Source: VBDM01 sp035702665 (GTDB taxonomy: Bacteria; Pseudomonadota; Gammaproteobacteria; Burkholderiales; SG8-39). Taken from it: 64,000 bases of DNA. Below, piece after piece: positions 34,511 to 43,188 of the stretch (position 1 is the first letter of the stretch; each line of letters begins with the position of its first letter). The DNA is taken from NCBI GenBank assembly GCA_035702665.1, contig DASSQD010000080.1, positions 8,879-72,878 on the forward strand. The letters are read 5' to 3'. Below the pieces are notes generated by a model. The model was not told where the DNA came from. It was given only the letters and a program-made list of their open reading frames with translations, and searched no databases. A program made the translations under genes and the position numbers.

Positions 34511-35971
34511 ATGCGTCTGGTTCAGAAGGCTCTCACCTTTGACGACGTCCTCCTCGTCCCCGCCCACTCCCGCGTCCTCCCCAGAGAAGTCAGCCTCAAG
34601 ACCAAGCTGACGAAGCGAATCCAGCTCAACATCCCGCTCGTATCGGCGGCGATGGACACGGTGACCGAATCGCGGCTGGCCATCGCGATCGCGCAGGAAG
34701 GGGGCATCGGCATCGTCCACAAGAACCTCCCGGCGAAGATGCAGGCCGCCGAGGTCGCCAAGGTAAAGCGCTACGAGTCCGGCGTGCTGCGCGATCCGCT
34801 TACCGTATCGCCTGAAATCACCGTGCGCCAGTTGCTCGCGCTGACGCAGCAACACAAGGTATCGGGGTTCCCTGTCGTGGAGAGCGGGAAGGTGGTCGGC
34901 ATGGTCACCAACCGCGATTACCGCTTCGAGACGAATCTCGACGCGCCGGTGCGCTCGATCATGACTCCGCGCGAGCGGCTCATCTACGTGAAGGAAGGGG
35001 CGAGCCCCGAAGAAGCCCGCGCGCTGCTGCACAAGCATCGCCTGGAGCGGGTGCTGGTCGTGCGCGACGGGTTCGAGTTGCGCGGGCTCATCACGGTCAA
35101 GGACATCCTCAAGTCGAGCGAGCACCCGGACGCCGCCAAGGACCAGCAGGGCAAGCTGCGCGTGGGCGCGGCGGTGGGGGTCGGCGAAGGCACCGAGGAG
35201 CGCGTCGAGGCGCTGGTCGAAGCAGGGGTGGACGTCATCGTGGTGGACACGGCGCACGGGCATTCGCAGGGCGTGCTCGACCGGCTGCGCTGGGTGAAAC
35301 GGAACGCGGGGTCGGCGGACGTCATCGGCGGCAACATCGCGACCGCGGACGGCGCCAAGGCGCTGGTCGACGCCGGTGCGGACGCCGTGAAAGTCGGGAT
35401 CGGGCCGGGATCGATCTGCACGACGCGCATCGTCGCAGGGGTCGGGATTCCCCAGATCACGGCGATCCAGAACGTCGCCCAGGCGCTCGAGAAAGGCGGC
35501 GTCCCGCTGATCGCCGACGGCGGGGTGCGGTTCTCAGGCGACGTCGCCAAGGCCATCGGCTCGGGCGCGTACGCCGTCATGCTCGGGAGTCTGTTCGCAG
35601 GAACCGAGGAATCGCCCGGCGAAATCGAGCTCTTCCAGGGCCGATCGTACAAGTCCTATCGTGGCATGGGCTCGCTCTCGGCCATGCAGCAGGGGGCCGC
35701 CGATCGCTATTTCCAGGATTCCTCGGTGCACGCCGACAAGCTCGTGCCCGAAGGCGTCGAAGGCAGAGTTCCCTACAAGGGGTCCGTGGCGCGCGTCATC
35801 GAGCAGCTCATGGGAGGTGTGCGCGCAAGCATGGGCTACTGCGGCTGCCAGGACATCGACGCGATGCGCACGCAGGTGCAGTTCGTGGAGATCACCTCCG
35901 CCGGGATGCGCGAATCCCACGTGCACGACGTGCAGATCGTCAAGGAAGCCCCGAACTACCAGGTCGAGTAA
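34511..35971 (+). CDS. guaB: Inosine-5'-monophosphate dehydrogenase
   Basis: A 486-residue enzyme oxidising IMP to XMP with NAD+, the committed step to GMP. Two CBS domains (about residues 90-205) interrupt the barrel. The catalytic cysteine loop is GIGPGSICTTRIVAGVG. The flap segment RGMGSLSAMQQGAADRYFQD is intact. Start 34511 (MRLVQKALTFDDVLLVPA) matches the family N-terminus and lies 19 bp after the TATAAT box. It is followed 6 bp later by guaA. Confidence 0.96.
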   Translation: MRLVQKALTFDDVLLVPAHSRVLPREVSLKTKLTKRIQLNIPLVSAAMDTVTESRLAIAIAQEGGIGIVHKNLPAKMQAAEVAKVKRYESGVLRDPLTVSPEITVRQLLALTQQHKVSGFPVVESGKVVGMVTNRDYRFETNLDAPVRSIMTPRERLIYVKEGASPEEARALLHKHRLERVLVVRDGFELRGLITVKDILKSSEHPDAAKDQQGKLRVGAAVGVGEGTEERVEALVEAGVDVIVVDTAHGHSQGVLDRLRWVKRNAGSADVIGGNIATADGAKALVDAGADAVKVGIGPGSICTTRIVAGVGIPQITAIQNVAQALEKGGVPLIADGGVRFSGDVAKAIGSGAYAVMLGSLFAGTEESPGEIELFQGRSYKSYRGMGSLSAMQQGAADRYFQDSSVHADKLVPEGVEGRVPYKGSVARVIEQLMGGVRASMGYCGCQDIDAMRTQVQFVEITSAGMRESHVHDVQIVKEAPNYQVE

Positions 35972-35977
35972 GGGCGA

Positions 35978-37540
35978 GTGCACGACAAGATCCTCATCCT
36001 CGATTTCGGCGCGCAGTATTCGCAGCTGATCGCGCGCCGGATCCGGGAAGCCAAGGTCTATTGCGAGCTGCATCCCTTCGACGTCAGCGAAGGTTTCGTG
36101 CGTGACTTCGGCGCGCGCGGAGTGATCCTCTCGGGCGGGCCCGCCTCGGTCTACGAGGACGCGACCCCCAAGGCGCCGGAGTCCGTCTTCAGGCTCGGTG
36201 TGCCAGTTCTCGGCATCTGCTACGGTATGCAGACCATGGCGGCGCAACTCGGCGGCCAAGTCGAGAACTCCAGAGCGCGGGAGTTCGGGTACGCCGAGGT
36301 ACGCGCGCAGGGCCACTCGAAGCTGCTCGACGGCATCCAGGACAGGATCAACGGCGAGAAGCACGGGCTGCTCGACGTGTGGATGAGCCACGGAGACAAG
36401 GTTACCGCGCTGCCGCCGGGATTCAAGATCATCGCGAGCAACGATTCGACGCCGATTGCCGGAATGGCCGACGAGGCGCGCGGCTTCTACGGCGTGCAGT
36501 TCCACCCGGAAGTGACGCACACCCGGCAGGGTGGGGCGATCCTCGAGCGTTTCGTGCACCGGATCTGCGGCTGCGGCGACGACTGGAACATGCCGGACTA
36601 CCTCGCCGAATCCGTGGAGGGGATCCGGCGCGAGGTCGGGAAGGAGGAGGTGCTGCTCGGCCTCTCCGGCGGCGTCGATTCCGCGGTCGCGGCGGCGCTC
36701 ATCCACCGTGCGATCGGGGAGCAGCTGACCTGCGTGTTTGTCGACACGGGGCTCCTTCGTCTGAACGAGGCCGCGCAGGTGATGGAAACCTTCTCGAAGC
36801 ATCTCGGCGTCAAGGTCGACCTGGTCGATGCTTCCGCCCGGTTCCTTTCGGCGCTGGCGGCAGTCACCGATCCCGAGGCGAAGCGCAAGATCATCGGCCG
36901 AGAGTTCGTCGAAGTGTTCCAAACCGAGGCGAAGAAGTTCAGGAACGTGAAATGGCTCGCGCAAGGGACGATCTATCCCGACGTGATCGAGTCGGCCGGC
37001 GCCAAGACCCAGAAGGCGCACACCATCAAATCGCACCACAACGTCGGCGGCCTGCCCGAGACCCTGCATCTGAAGCTGCTCGAGCCCTTGCGCGACCTGT
37101 TCAAGGACGAGGTGCGCGAGCTCGGAACCGCACTGGGACTGCCGCGCGAAATGGTGTTCAGGCACCCGTTCCCGGGGCCGGGGCTGGGCGTGCGGATACT
37201 CGGAGAGGTGAAGCGCGAGTACGCGGATGTGCTTCGCCGCGCCGATGCGATCTTCACCGACGAGCTGCGCGCAAGCGGCTGGTACGACAAGGTCGCCCAG
37301 GCGTTCGCAGTGTTCCTGCCCGTGAAGTCGGTCGGCGTCATGGGTGACGGGCGGACCTACGAACATGTCGCTGCCTTGCGCGCCGTGCAGACGACGGACT
37401 TCATGACCGCGCACTGGGCGCCCCTCCCACACGAGCTGCTCGCCAGGGTGTCGAGCCGGATCATCAACGAGGTTCGCGGGATCAACCGCGTGGTCTACGA
37501 CATCTCGGGCAAGCCGCCTGCCACCATAGAATGGGAATGA
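35978..37540 (+). CDS. guaA: GMP synthase (glutamine-hydrolysing)
   Basis: A 520-residue enzyme. The class I glutamine amidotransferase domain has its Cys in LGICYGMQTMA and His/Glu in FHPEVTHT. It is followed by the ATP pyrophosphatase P-loop GLSGGVDSAVAAAL and the GMP synthase C-terminal dimerisation domain (GVMGDGRTYEHVAALRAVQT). It aminates XMP made by GuaB. The start is GTG 35978. The stop overlaps the tadA start (ATGA). Confidence 0.97.
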   Translation: MHDKILILDFGAQYSQLIARRIREAKVYCELHPFDVSEGFVRDFGARGVILSGGPASVYEDATPKAPESVFRLGVPVLGICYGMQTMAAQLGGQVENSRAREFGYAEVRAQGHSKLLDGIQDRINGEKHGLLDVWMSHGDKVTALPPGFKIIASNDSTPIAGMADEARGFYGVQFHPEVTHTRQGGAILERFVHRICGCGDDWNMPDYLAESVEGIRREVGKEEVLLGLSGGVDSAVAAALIHRAIGEQLTCVFVDTGLLRLNEAAQVMETFSKHLGVKVDLVDASARFLSALAAVTDPEAKRKIIGREFVEVFQTEAKKFRNVKWLAQGTIYPDVIESAGAKTQKAHTIKSHHNVGGLPETLHLKLLEPLRDLFKDEVRELGTALGLPREMVFRHPFPGPGLGVRILGEVKREYADVLRRADAIFTDELRASGWYDKVAQAFAVFLPVKSVGVMGDGRTYEHVAALRAVQTTDFMTAHWAPLPHELLARVSSRIINEVRGINRVVYDISGKPPATIEWE

Positions 37541-38010
37541 GCGCGGAGATCGACGCGGTCATGATGCGCGAAGCGCTGCAGCTCGCGGCCCAGGCTGCAC
37601 TGCGGGGAGAGGTGCCGGTCGGCGCCGTTGTGGTTAAGGGCGGCAAGATCGTCGGCCGCGGCTACAATGCGCCGATCCTCTCGAGCGACCCGACCGCGCA
37701 CGCCGAGATCCGCGCGCTGCGCGACGCCGCCACGGCCCTGGAGAACTACCGGCTCGGCGAATGCACCCTGTACGTGACCCTCGAGCCCTGCACTATGTGC
37801 GCCGGCGCGATCATGCACGCGCGGATAGCGCGGCTCGTGTATGGGGCGGCCGACCCCAAGACGGGGGCCTGCGGCAGCGTGATCGATCTCTTCGGCGAAG
37901 GCAGGCTCAACCATCACGCGGAGGTCACGGGCGGGGTGCTGGCGGCGGAAGCCGGGAAGCTGCTTTCCGAATTCTTCGCGGCCCGGCGCAAGAGCGATGC
38001 CGAGGATTGA
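37537..38010 (+). CDS. tadA: tRNA-specific adenosine deaminase TadA
   Basis: A 157-residue zinc deaminase that makes inosine at the wobble position of tRNA-Arg. The catalytic HAEI (TAHAEIRALRDAA) and zinc-binding PCTMCAGAIMHARI motifs are intact. I chose ATG 37537 because it forms an ATGA overlap with guaA. An in-frame ATG at 37531 would add two residues. It overlaps the next gene by 14 bases. Confidence 0.95.
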   Translation: MSAEIDAVMMREALQLAAQAALRGEVPVGAVVVKGGKIVGRGYNAPILSSDPTAHAEIRALRDAATALENYRLGECTLYVTLEPCTMCAGAIMHARIARLVYGAADPKTGACGSVIDLFGEGRLNHHAEVTGGVLAAEAGKLLSEFFAARRKSDAED

Positions 38011-38479
38011 GATATCCATTCCGGAGCAGAGCCTCCGGCTGCTGTCCGACGAGGGCACAGAGATGAGCCGCTATTCGGTCTCGACCGCTCGCAACGGAGC
38101 AGGGGAGCTGGAAGGGAGTTTCTGCACGCCGCGCGGCGCTCACATCGTTCGCGCAAGAATAGGCGCCGGGCAGCCGCTCAACACGGTCTTTCGCGGCCGC
38201 CGACCGACGGGGGAGATCTGGACACCGGAGCTGGGCGAGCGCTTTCCCGGACGCGACTGGATCCTGACGCGGATACTGTGGCTCTCGGGGCGCGAAGTGG
38301 GGAAGAACCGCCTCGGCAACGTCGACACCATGCGCAGGTACATCTACATCCACGGCAGTCCCGACTCTGTGCCGATGGGCAAGCCCGGCTCGATCGGCTG
38401 CATACGCATGCGCAACGCCGACATCGTCGAGCTCTTCGAGCGGGTGCCGGCCGGCATGGCGGTCACGATCACCGCGTAG
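37997..38479 (+). CDS. L,D-transpeptidase (YkuD) domain protein without signal peptide
   Basis: A 160-residue protein made almost entirely of a YkuD domain. The catalytic motif is complete: H119 (YIYIHGSPDS) and SIGCIRMRN with C135 and R137. YkuD enzymes form 3-3 peptidoglycan cross-links or attach lipoproteins and normally need export. Here the first residues (MPRIEISIPEQSLRLL) already belong to the domain and no signal peptide or membrane segment is seen. The start lies inside tadA. The protein is either cytoplasmic with another substrate or exported by an unseen route. Confidence 0.82.
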   Translation: MPRIEISIPEQSLRLLSDEGTEMSRYSVSTARNGAGELEGSFCTPRGAHIVRARIGAGQPLNTVFRGRRPTGEIWTPELGERFPGRDWILTRILWLSGREVGKNRLGNVDTMRRYIYIHGSPDSVPMGKPGSIGCIRMRNADIVELFERVPAGMAVTITA

Positions 38480-38483
38480 AGCG

Positions 38484-39209
38484 ATGAAGATCTCGATGGT
38501 CGTCCCGGCGTTCAACGAGGAGCGGCTGCTTCCCGCGACGCTCGCGAGCCTACAAGCGGCAAGGTCTGTGTTCGATGAACGCGGTTGGACGTCGGAACTT
38601 GTCGTCTGCGACAACAACTCCACGGACCGGACCGCCGAGATCGCCCGCGCGGCCGGCGCGGCGGTCGTTTTCGAACCGGTGAACCAGATCGCGCGGGCGC
38701 GGAACACGGGCGCGGCGAGTGCCGGCGGGGATTGGCTGGTCTTCGTCGATGCGGACTCGCAGCCCACGCGGGCGCTCTTCGACGACGTGGCCGCGCAGAT
38801 CGAAACGGGACGCTGCCTCGCCGGCGGAAGCACGTTGAGATTCCGCACCGATCGTCTCGCCGCCCGTCTTCTCGTGACGCTGTGGAACGCGCTCAGCCGC
38901 ATCTGCAGGTGGGGCGCAGGCTCGCTCGTGTTCTGCGAGGGCGCCGCCTTTCGCGAGGTCGGCGGCTTCAGCCAGACGCTCTACGCAGGGGAAGAGATCG
39001 ATCTTTTCGCGCGCCTCAAGCGCGTCGCCGGCGCGAAGGGGCGTACGATCGTGATCCTGCACCGGCATCCCCTGGCGACGAGCGACCGCAAGGTGCGGCT
39101 CTACGGCATCGGCGAGCACCTCGCCTTCCTGCTGAAGACGTCGCTCTCCGCGGGACGTACGCTGCGCAACCGCGACGCGTGCTTCCTTTGGTACGACGGC
39201 CGGAGATAG
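38484..39209 (+). CDS. Family 2 glycosyltransferase
   Basis: A 241-residue GT-A glycosyltransferase with the opening ISMVVPAFNEERLLPATL, the nucleotide-binding CDNNSTDRTAEIA and the metal-binding DAD at residues 89-91. There is an ED-like segment in YAGEEIDLFARLKRV. No clear membrane helix is present. The short length fits a soluble sugar transferase. The substrate cannot be told. It lies 4 bp after the YkuD gene, so it is probably in the guaA-tadA transcript. Confidence 0.85.
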   Translation: MKISMVVPAFNEERLLPATLASLQAARSVFDERGWTSELVVCDNNSTDRTAEIARAAGAAVVFEPVNQIARARNTGAASAGGDWLVFVDADSQPTRALFDDVAAQIETGRCLAGGSTLRFRTDRLAARLLVTLWNALSRICRWGAGSLVFCEGAAFREVGGFSQTLYAGEEIDLFARLKRVAGAKGRTIVILHRHPLATSDRKVRLYGIGEHLAFLLKTSLSAGRTLRNRDACFLWYDGRR

Positions 39210-39285
39210 TCACCCTCTGTTACACTTGCCGCGGCACGCTTCCACTATAGTCCCGCGCATCGCTTCGGACCCGAGCATTTCTCAA

Positions 39286-40596
39286 GTGCGTTACCTGATT
39301 CCCGTCATCGCCGCCCTGGTCGTTCTCTCGGGCTGTCACGCGAAAGCCAGTGCGCCCGGCGAGGCGCCGACGGGGGTGACGGCAACGCAAGGAGACGGCC
39401 TCGTCGTCATGAAGTGGGATGTGCTGCCCGATCTGACCTACTGGATCTTCTTTCAGGCCGGCGACACGGTCGACGTCGCGTCGCCGAATTCCACCGTGAT
39501 CCGCCGCGCTGTCGCGCCGCGGGTGGTTTCGGGGCTGACAAATGGGACCACGTACGCGTTCGCGATGAACGCGACCCACAACGACAGCTCTGCCGGACCC
39601 AGCTCCACTCCAGTGCTTAAGGCACCAGCCCTTGCGGGGGCGAGCTGGTTTGCCGGCACACCTCTGCCGCTTGGCGGTCCGCCGGCGAACCTCAGGGACA
39701 TCGCCTTGAGCGGCAGTCGGTTCGTGGTCGTAGGAGATGCGACGACAACGGCCGGCGTTACCACTTCAACGATTTTCGCCGGCGATTTCGATTACACCGA
39801 AGGGCTATTCAACTTTGTCCCGGGTAACCCCCAGGGCGTGGCCGCGTGGATGCCCCCGGTCACGCTTCCCTTGAATTTCACGCTGGACCTGAGCTCGGTG
39901 ATATTCGCGCCGGGGACATACGTCGCACTAAGTCCCGCAGGTCCGGTCATCGTAAGTGCCGACGGGCTCAATTGGACCCAGCCGGGCAGCGTTCCGGCGA
40001 ACGGTCTGAGCGCGATCGCTTTCGGATTCGTTGGACAGGTAACGGCCACTTACGTGGTCGTCGGGGCCGGGGGGGCGATTTACCTGAACAGCGGTGGCAA
40101 TCTTCAGACCTGGGTTCCGCAGAACTCGACGACCGTGAGCGATCTCAACGGCATCTTCTCCCTCAACATCGGCTTCGTGGTGACTGGCGCTGGAGGCACC
40201 TTGCTCACCAGCGCGGACGGCCAGGCCTGGTCCCTCGTGACGACGGGCACGACGAACACGCTGCGCGGGGTTGCCTTCTGCGCGGCGTGCGCGCTCGGCG
40301 CTATCCGCTACGTCGCCGTCGGCGACGCCGGAACCGTGGTCACCAGCTCGGACGGCGTAAATTGGAACCCGGCCATCACCCTTGCCGGGGCCCCGAATCT
40401 TCGGGGTGTTACCGTGGGCGGCTCATCGGGCACGCGCTTCCTGGCGGTCGGTCAAGGCGGAGCAGTGGCGTACAGCGACGACGGTATAGTGTGGACCGCG
40501 GCATCGTCCGGTTCCTCCGATCTGGCGAAGGTCCTCTATACCGGTGGACTCTACCTTGGCGTAGGCGACGCCGGGGCCAACGCAGTCTCGCGATAG
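39286..40596 (+). CDS. Lipoprotein with fibronectin III-like domain and BNR/Asp-box repeats
   Basis: A 436-residue predicted lipoprotein. The lipobox is LSGC after a hydrophobic signal (VRYLIPVIAALVV). A fibronectin type III-like domain follows (PTGVTATQGDGLVVMKWD on). About six repeats of the form hydrophobic-VG-x-GG...S-x-DG-x-x-W come next, for example FVVTGAGGTLLTSADGQAW and YVAVGDAGTVVTSSDGVNW, suggesting a beta-propeller. I start at GTG 39286; the upstream TTG would bury the signal. Base composition is somewhat less GC-rich than its neighbours. Function is unknown; the propeller is reminiscent of Ycf48-like assembly factors. Confidence 0.72.
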   Translation: MRYLIPVIAALVVLSGCHAKASAPGEAPTGVTATQGDGLVVMKWDVLPDLTYWIFFQAGDTVDVASPNSTVIRRAVAPRVVSGLTNGTTYAFAMNATHNDSSAGPSSTPVLKAPALAGASWFAGTPLPLGGPPANLRDIALSGSRFVVVGDATTTAGVTTSTIFAGDFDYTEGLFNFVPGNPQGVAAWMPPVTLPLNFTLDLSSVIFAPGTYVALSPAGPVIVSADGLNWTQPGSVPANGLSAIAFGFVGQVTATYVVVGAGGAIYLNSGGNLQTWVPQNSTTVSDLNGIFSLNIGFVVTGAGGTLLTSADGQAWSLVTTGTTNTLRGVAFCAACALGAIRYVAVGDAGTVVTSSDGVNWNPAITLAGAPNLRGVTVGGSSGTRFLAVGQGGAVAYSDDGIVWTAASSGSSDLAKVLYTGGLYLGVGDAGANAVSR

Positions 40597-40666
40597 CAGG
40601 CTCGCCCGCCGCAACGCACGCTCGCGGCCGGCCTAGACAAAAGCGGGCAAGCTCGTCGGTGTTGCG

Positions 40667-42136
40667 CTAGCGCGCGTCGATCACCCGGATGCGGGTGTTG
40701 CCCACCCAGTCGATCAGCGGCGTCAGGTCGCTCAGGGTCTCGCCGCGCACCAGCGCGATGTGGGTTGCGTCGGCAGGATTCTGGTCGAGGGTCGGGTCGA
40801 CCGCGCGCCACTTGCCGTCGACCAGACTCTCCGCCCAGGTGTGGTAGAGAAATCCCCCGTGCTCGGGCGAGTAGACCAGCCCGTTGACCACGCGCGTCGG
40901 CACTCCCAAGGCCCGCATGAACGCGGCATACAGGTACGCATGGCCCTGGCACTCTGCGCGTCTTGCGTCGAGCACGTCCAGCGCCGAGAAGGTATCGACC
41001 GCTTCCTTGGCGATGTTGTGGTCGATCCAGGCGAGCACGGCGGCGATCCTGTCGCTTGACGAGGTTTGACGGCCCGCGATCGACAGCGCCCGCGTGCGGA
41101 TCATGGGATCGCGGCTTTGTACCGTGCTCGAGGGCAGCAGAGCGCTCGCTCCAGCGCCGTCGTCGTCAGCGGCCGCGTTCGCGTCGACGTCACAGACGAA
41201 ATCGCGCTCGGAGCGGGCGCAGCGCTGGCGCGCGTCGGACAGAGGTGTCCGGGCCGGCCCGGGATCGAGCAACGCGAATCTCAGGTAGCGCGCCAGGCGC
41301 GGGTCGGGGAGTGGGAACGGCGACTTCACCAGGCTCCAGCCGACCAGCACGTCGTCCTTGTTGAGCGCCGCGCTGGTCAGGTAGCTCTTCGCCGCGCCTT
41401 CCTCTTCGAGCACGGAGATGATGACGCCGTTGAGCCCGAGCTCGAACACCGGGAGGCCCCGCGCATCGATCCAGGTCGTGCTGTGCAGGCCGAGCATATC
41501 GGTCTGGACCTTGAAGGCGGCGCTCTCGAACAGCTCGCTCCTTTCGTAGGAGAGAATGCGCTGCTCGGCGCGGTCGATGGTTTGCGTCTCCCCGTTGAAC
41601 ACCAGGTGCTGCAGTGTCTTGCCCACGCGCAGGCCCTCGAGCACGGGAAGCAGGCCGAGGGCGCCAGAAGGATAAACGTCCTCGGCCAGGGCCTCCTCCT
41701 TCCCTTCCGGGGGTCGGCCCGCCGTTGACACCCGGGAGCGGAGCCTTCCGTCGCGCACCTCTCCGCTCACGTCCTGCTCGGTGTCGTCGAGCACATAGTG
41801 GTAGGCGAAACGCAGCAGCCGCCCGTCGGCGTCGACGGTGTCCGAGGAGCGTACCTCCACGCGCTTTTCGTAGCCGAGAAAGCGAAATTTCAGGACCGCC
41901 TCTCCCTCCAGCGCGTACAGCCCGCCACCGGCGGGGGATATCCGCGTGTGGGAGAACCCGACCTTCGCGCCATTGAAGACGACCCCGGTCCAGTACTCCG
42001 GCTGCGGGAGGCTCGCCAGGGAGTAGCGGGGCGGCTCGGGCGGGGCGCCCGCATCGCGAAAATACTGGCTGGCGCACCCGGACAGCGAGATCAGCAGCGC
42101 CGGAAACAGCGCGCGAACCGTGGTTCTCGCATTCAT
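40667..42136 (-). CDS. Transglutaminase-like lipoprotein
   Basis: A 489-residue predicted lipoprotein with lipobox LSGC (Cys21). A long N-terminal beta-rich domain precedes a C-terminal transglutaminase-like domain. That domain has a plausible catalytic triad: C396 (AECQGHAYLY), H432 (FLYHTWAE) and D447 (WRAVDPT). Such domains act as proteases or amidases on proteins or peptides; the substrate is unknown. The start overlaps the mtnA stop by 4 bases, so it is translated from the aldolase-mtnA transcript, an odd partner for a metabolic operon. Confidence 0.78.
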   Translation of the reverse strand: MNARTTVRALFPALLISLSGCASQYFRDAGAPPEPPRYSLASLPQPEYWTGVVFNGAKVGFSHTRISPAGGGLYALEGEAVLKFRFLGYEKRVEVRSSDTVDADGRLLRFAYHYVLDDTEQDVSGEVRDGRLRSRVSTAGRPPEGKEEALAEDVYPSGALGLLPVLEGLRVGKTLQHLVFNGETQTIDRAEQRILSYERSELFESAAFKVQTDMLGLHSTTWIDARGLPVFELGLNGVIISVLEEEGAAKSYLTSAALNKDDVLVGWSLVKSPFPLPDPRLARYLRFALLDPGPARTPLSDARQRCARSERDFVCDVDANAAADDDGAGASALLPSSTVQSRDPMIRTRALSIAGRQTSSSDRIAAVLAWIDHNIAKEAVDTFSALDVLDARRAECQGHAYLYAAFMRALGVPTRVVNGLVYSPEHGGFLYHTWAESLVDGKWRAVDPTLDQNPADATHIALVRGETLSDLTPLIDWVGNTRIRVIDAR

Positions 42137-43188
42137 CGCTCGAAGAGGTTGCGGATCCTCGCGGCGTCCGGCCGCTCGACGACGCCTTTCTCGGTGAAAA
42201 GCGCGCTGACGAGCGCAGCCGGCGTCACATCGAAAGCGGGGTTGGCGACCGCTACGCCCTCGGGTGCCCAGCGCACACCGGCGTAGCCGGTGACTTCCGC
42301 GGCGCCGCGCTCCTCGATGGGGATCGAAGCCCCGTTCGCAATCGACCTATCGATCGTCGAAAGCGGCGCGGCTACGTAGAACGGCAGGCCGTGGCGCTCG
42401 GCGAGGACCGACAGCGCGTACGTTCCGATCTTGTTCGCCACATCGCCGTTGGCCGCGATGCGGTCCGCTCCGACGATCACCAGGTCCACCTTGCCGCGGC
42501 TCATGAGGTGGCCTGCGGTGCTGTCGGTGATCAGGGTGACCGGGATCCGCTCCTGGATCAGTTCCCAGGCGGTAAGGCGCGCCCCCTGCAGATACGGCCG
42601 CGTTTCGCTCGCGATCACGGAGATGCGCTTGCCGGCGTCGCGCGCCGAACGCACCACGCCGAGAGCCGTGCCGTGGCCGGCGGTGGCCAGCGCGCCCGTG
42701 TTGCAGTGGGTCAGGATGCGCGCGCCGTCGGGAACGAGAGCCGCCCCCGCGCGGCCGATGGCGCGGTTCGCCGCGAGATCGGCGTCAAAGAGGGCGAGCG
42801 CCGCTTCGGTCAGGCTCTCCGCCGCGACTTCCGGGTCGCGCGACCGTGCAAGCACCGCACGCATGTGCTCGAGCGCCCAGAACAGGTTGACCGCGGTCGG
42901 CCGACTTCCGGCGAGCATTCGGAACGCAAGCTCCATCGCATCGGAGAACGGGCCGGGAGCTCGGCGCTTCTCGCGCCGCGCCTCGAGCGCCACTCCGAAG
43001 GCGGCCGCACAGCCGATCGCCGGAGCCCCCCGCACGGCCATGGCGCGAATGGCCATCGCCACCTCGGCGGCGCTGGAGCAGCTCAGGTACTCCAGCCGGC
43101 CGGGGAGCAGGCGCTGATCGATCAGCTCGAGACGCCCATCCCGCCAGCGCAGGGTCTCGACCGACGCCGCTTCAGATGACGCGCTCAT
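42133..43188 (-). CDS. mtnA: 5-methylthioribose-1-phosphate isomerase MtnA
   Basis: A 351-residue eIF2B-like isomerase that opens 5-methylthioribose-1-phosphate to 5-methylthioribulose-1-phosphate. The catalytic pair is present: C162 in LTHCNTGALATAGHGTALG and D242 in VIVGADRIAANGDVANKIGT. The N-terminal AVRGAPAIGCAAAFG segment is typical. It also acts on 5-deoxyribose-1-phosphate in known organisms. The ATG overlaps the upstream aldolase-dehydrogenase gene by 17 bases. No mtnB, mtnC or mtnD is nearby, unlike the classical methionine salvage cluster. Confidence 0.94.
   Translation of the reverse strand: MSASSEAASVETLRWRDGRLELIDQRLLPGRLEYLSCSSAAEVAMAIRAMAVRGAPAIGCAAAFGVALEARREKRRAPGPFSDAMELAFRMLAGSRPTAVNLFWALEHMRAVLARSRDPEVAAESLTEAALALFDADLAANRAIGRAGAALVPDGARILTHCNTGALATAGHGTALGVVRSARDAGKRISVIASETRPYLQGARLTAWELIQERIPVTLITDSTAGHLMSRGKVDLVIVGADRIAANGDVANKIGTYALSVLAERHGLPFYVAAPLSTIDRSIANGASIPIEERGAAEVTGYAGVRWAPEGVAVANPAFDVTPAALVSALFTEKGVVERPDAARIRNLFER

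Noticed and set aside
39220..39251. Promoter for the repeat lipoprotein (TATAGT at 39246)
   Set aside because: No -35 at acceptable spacing; candidates give 14 or 20 bp.
40597..40666. Terminator between the two convergent lipoprotein genes
   Set aside because: Only a long-range imperfect pairing of GC-rich arms is seen, without a T-run.
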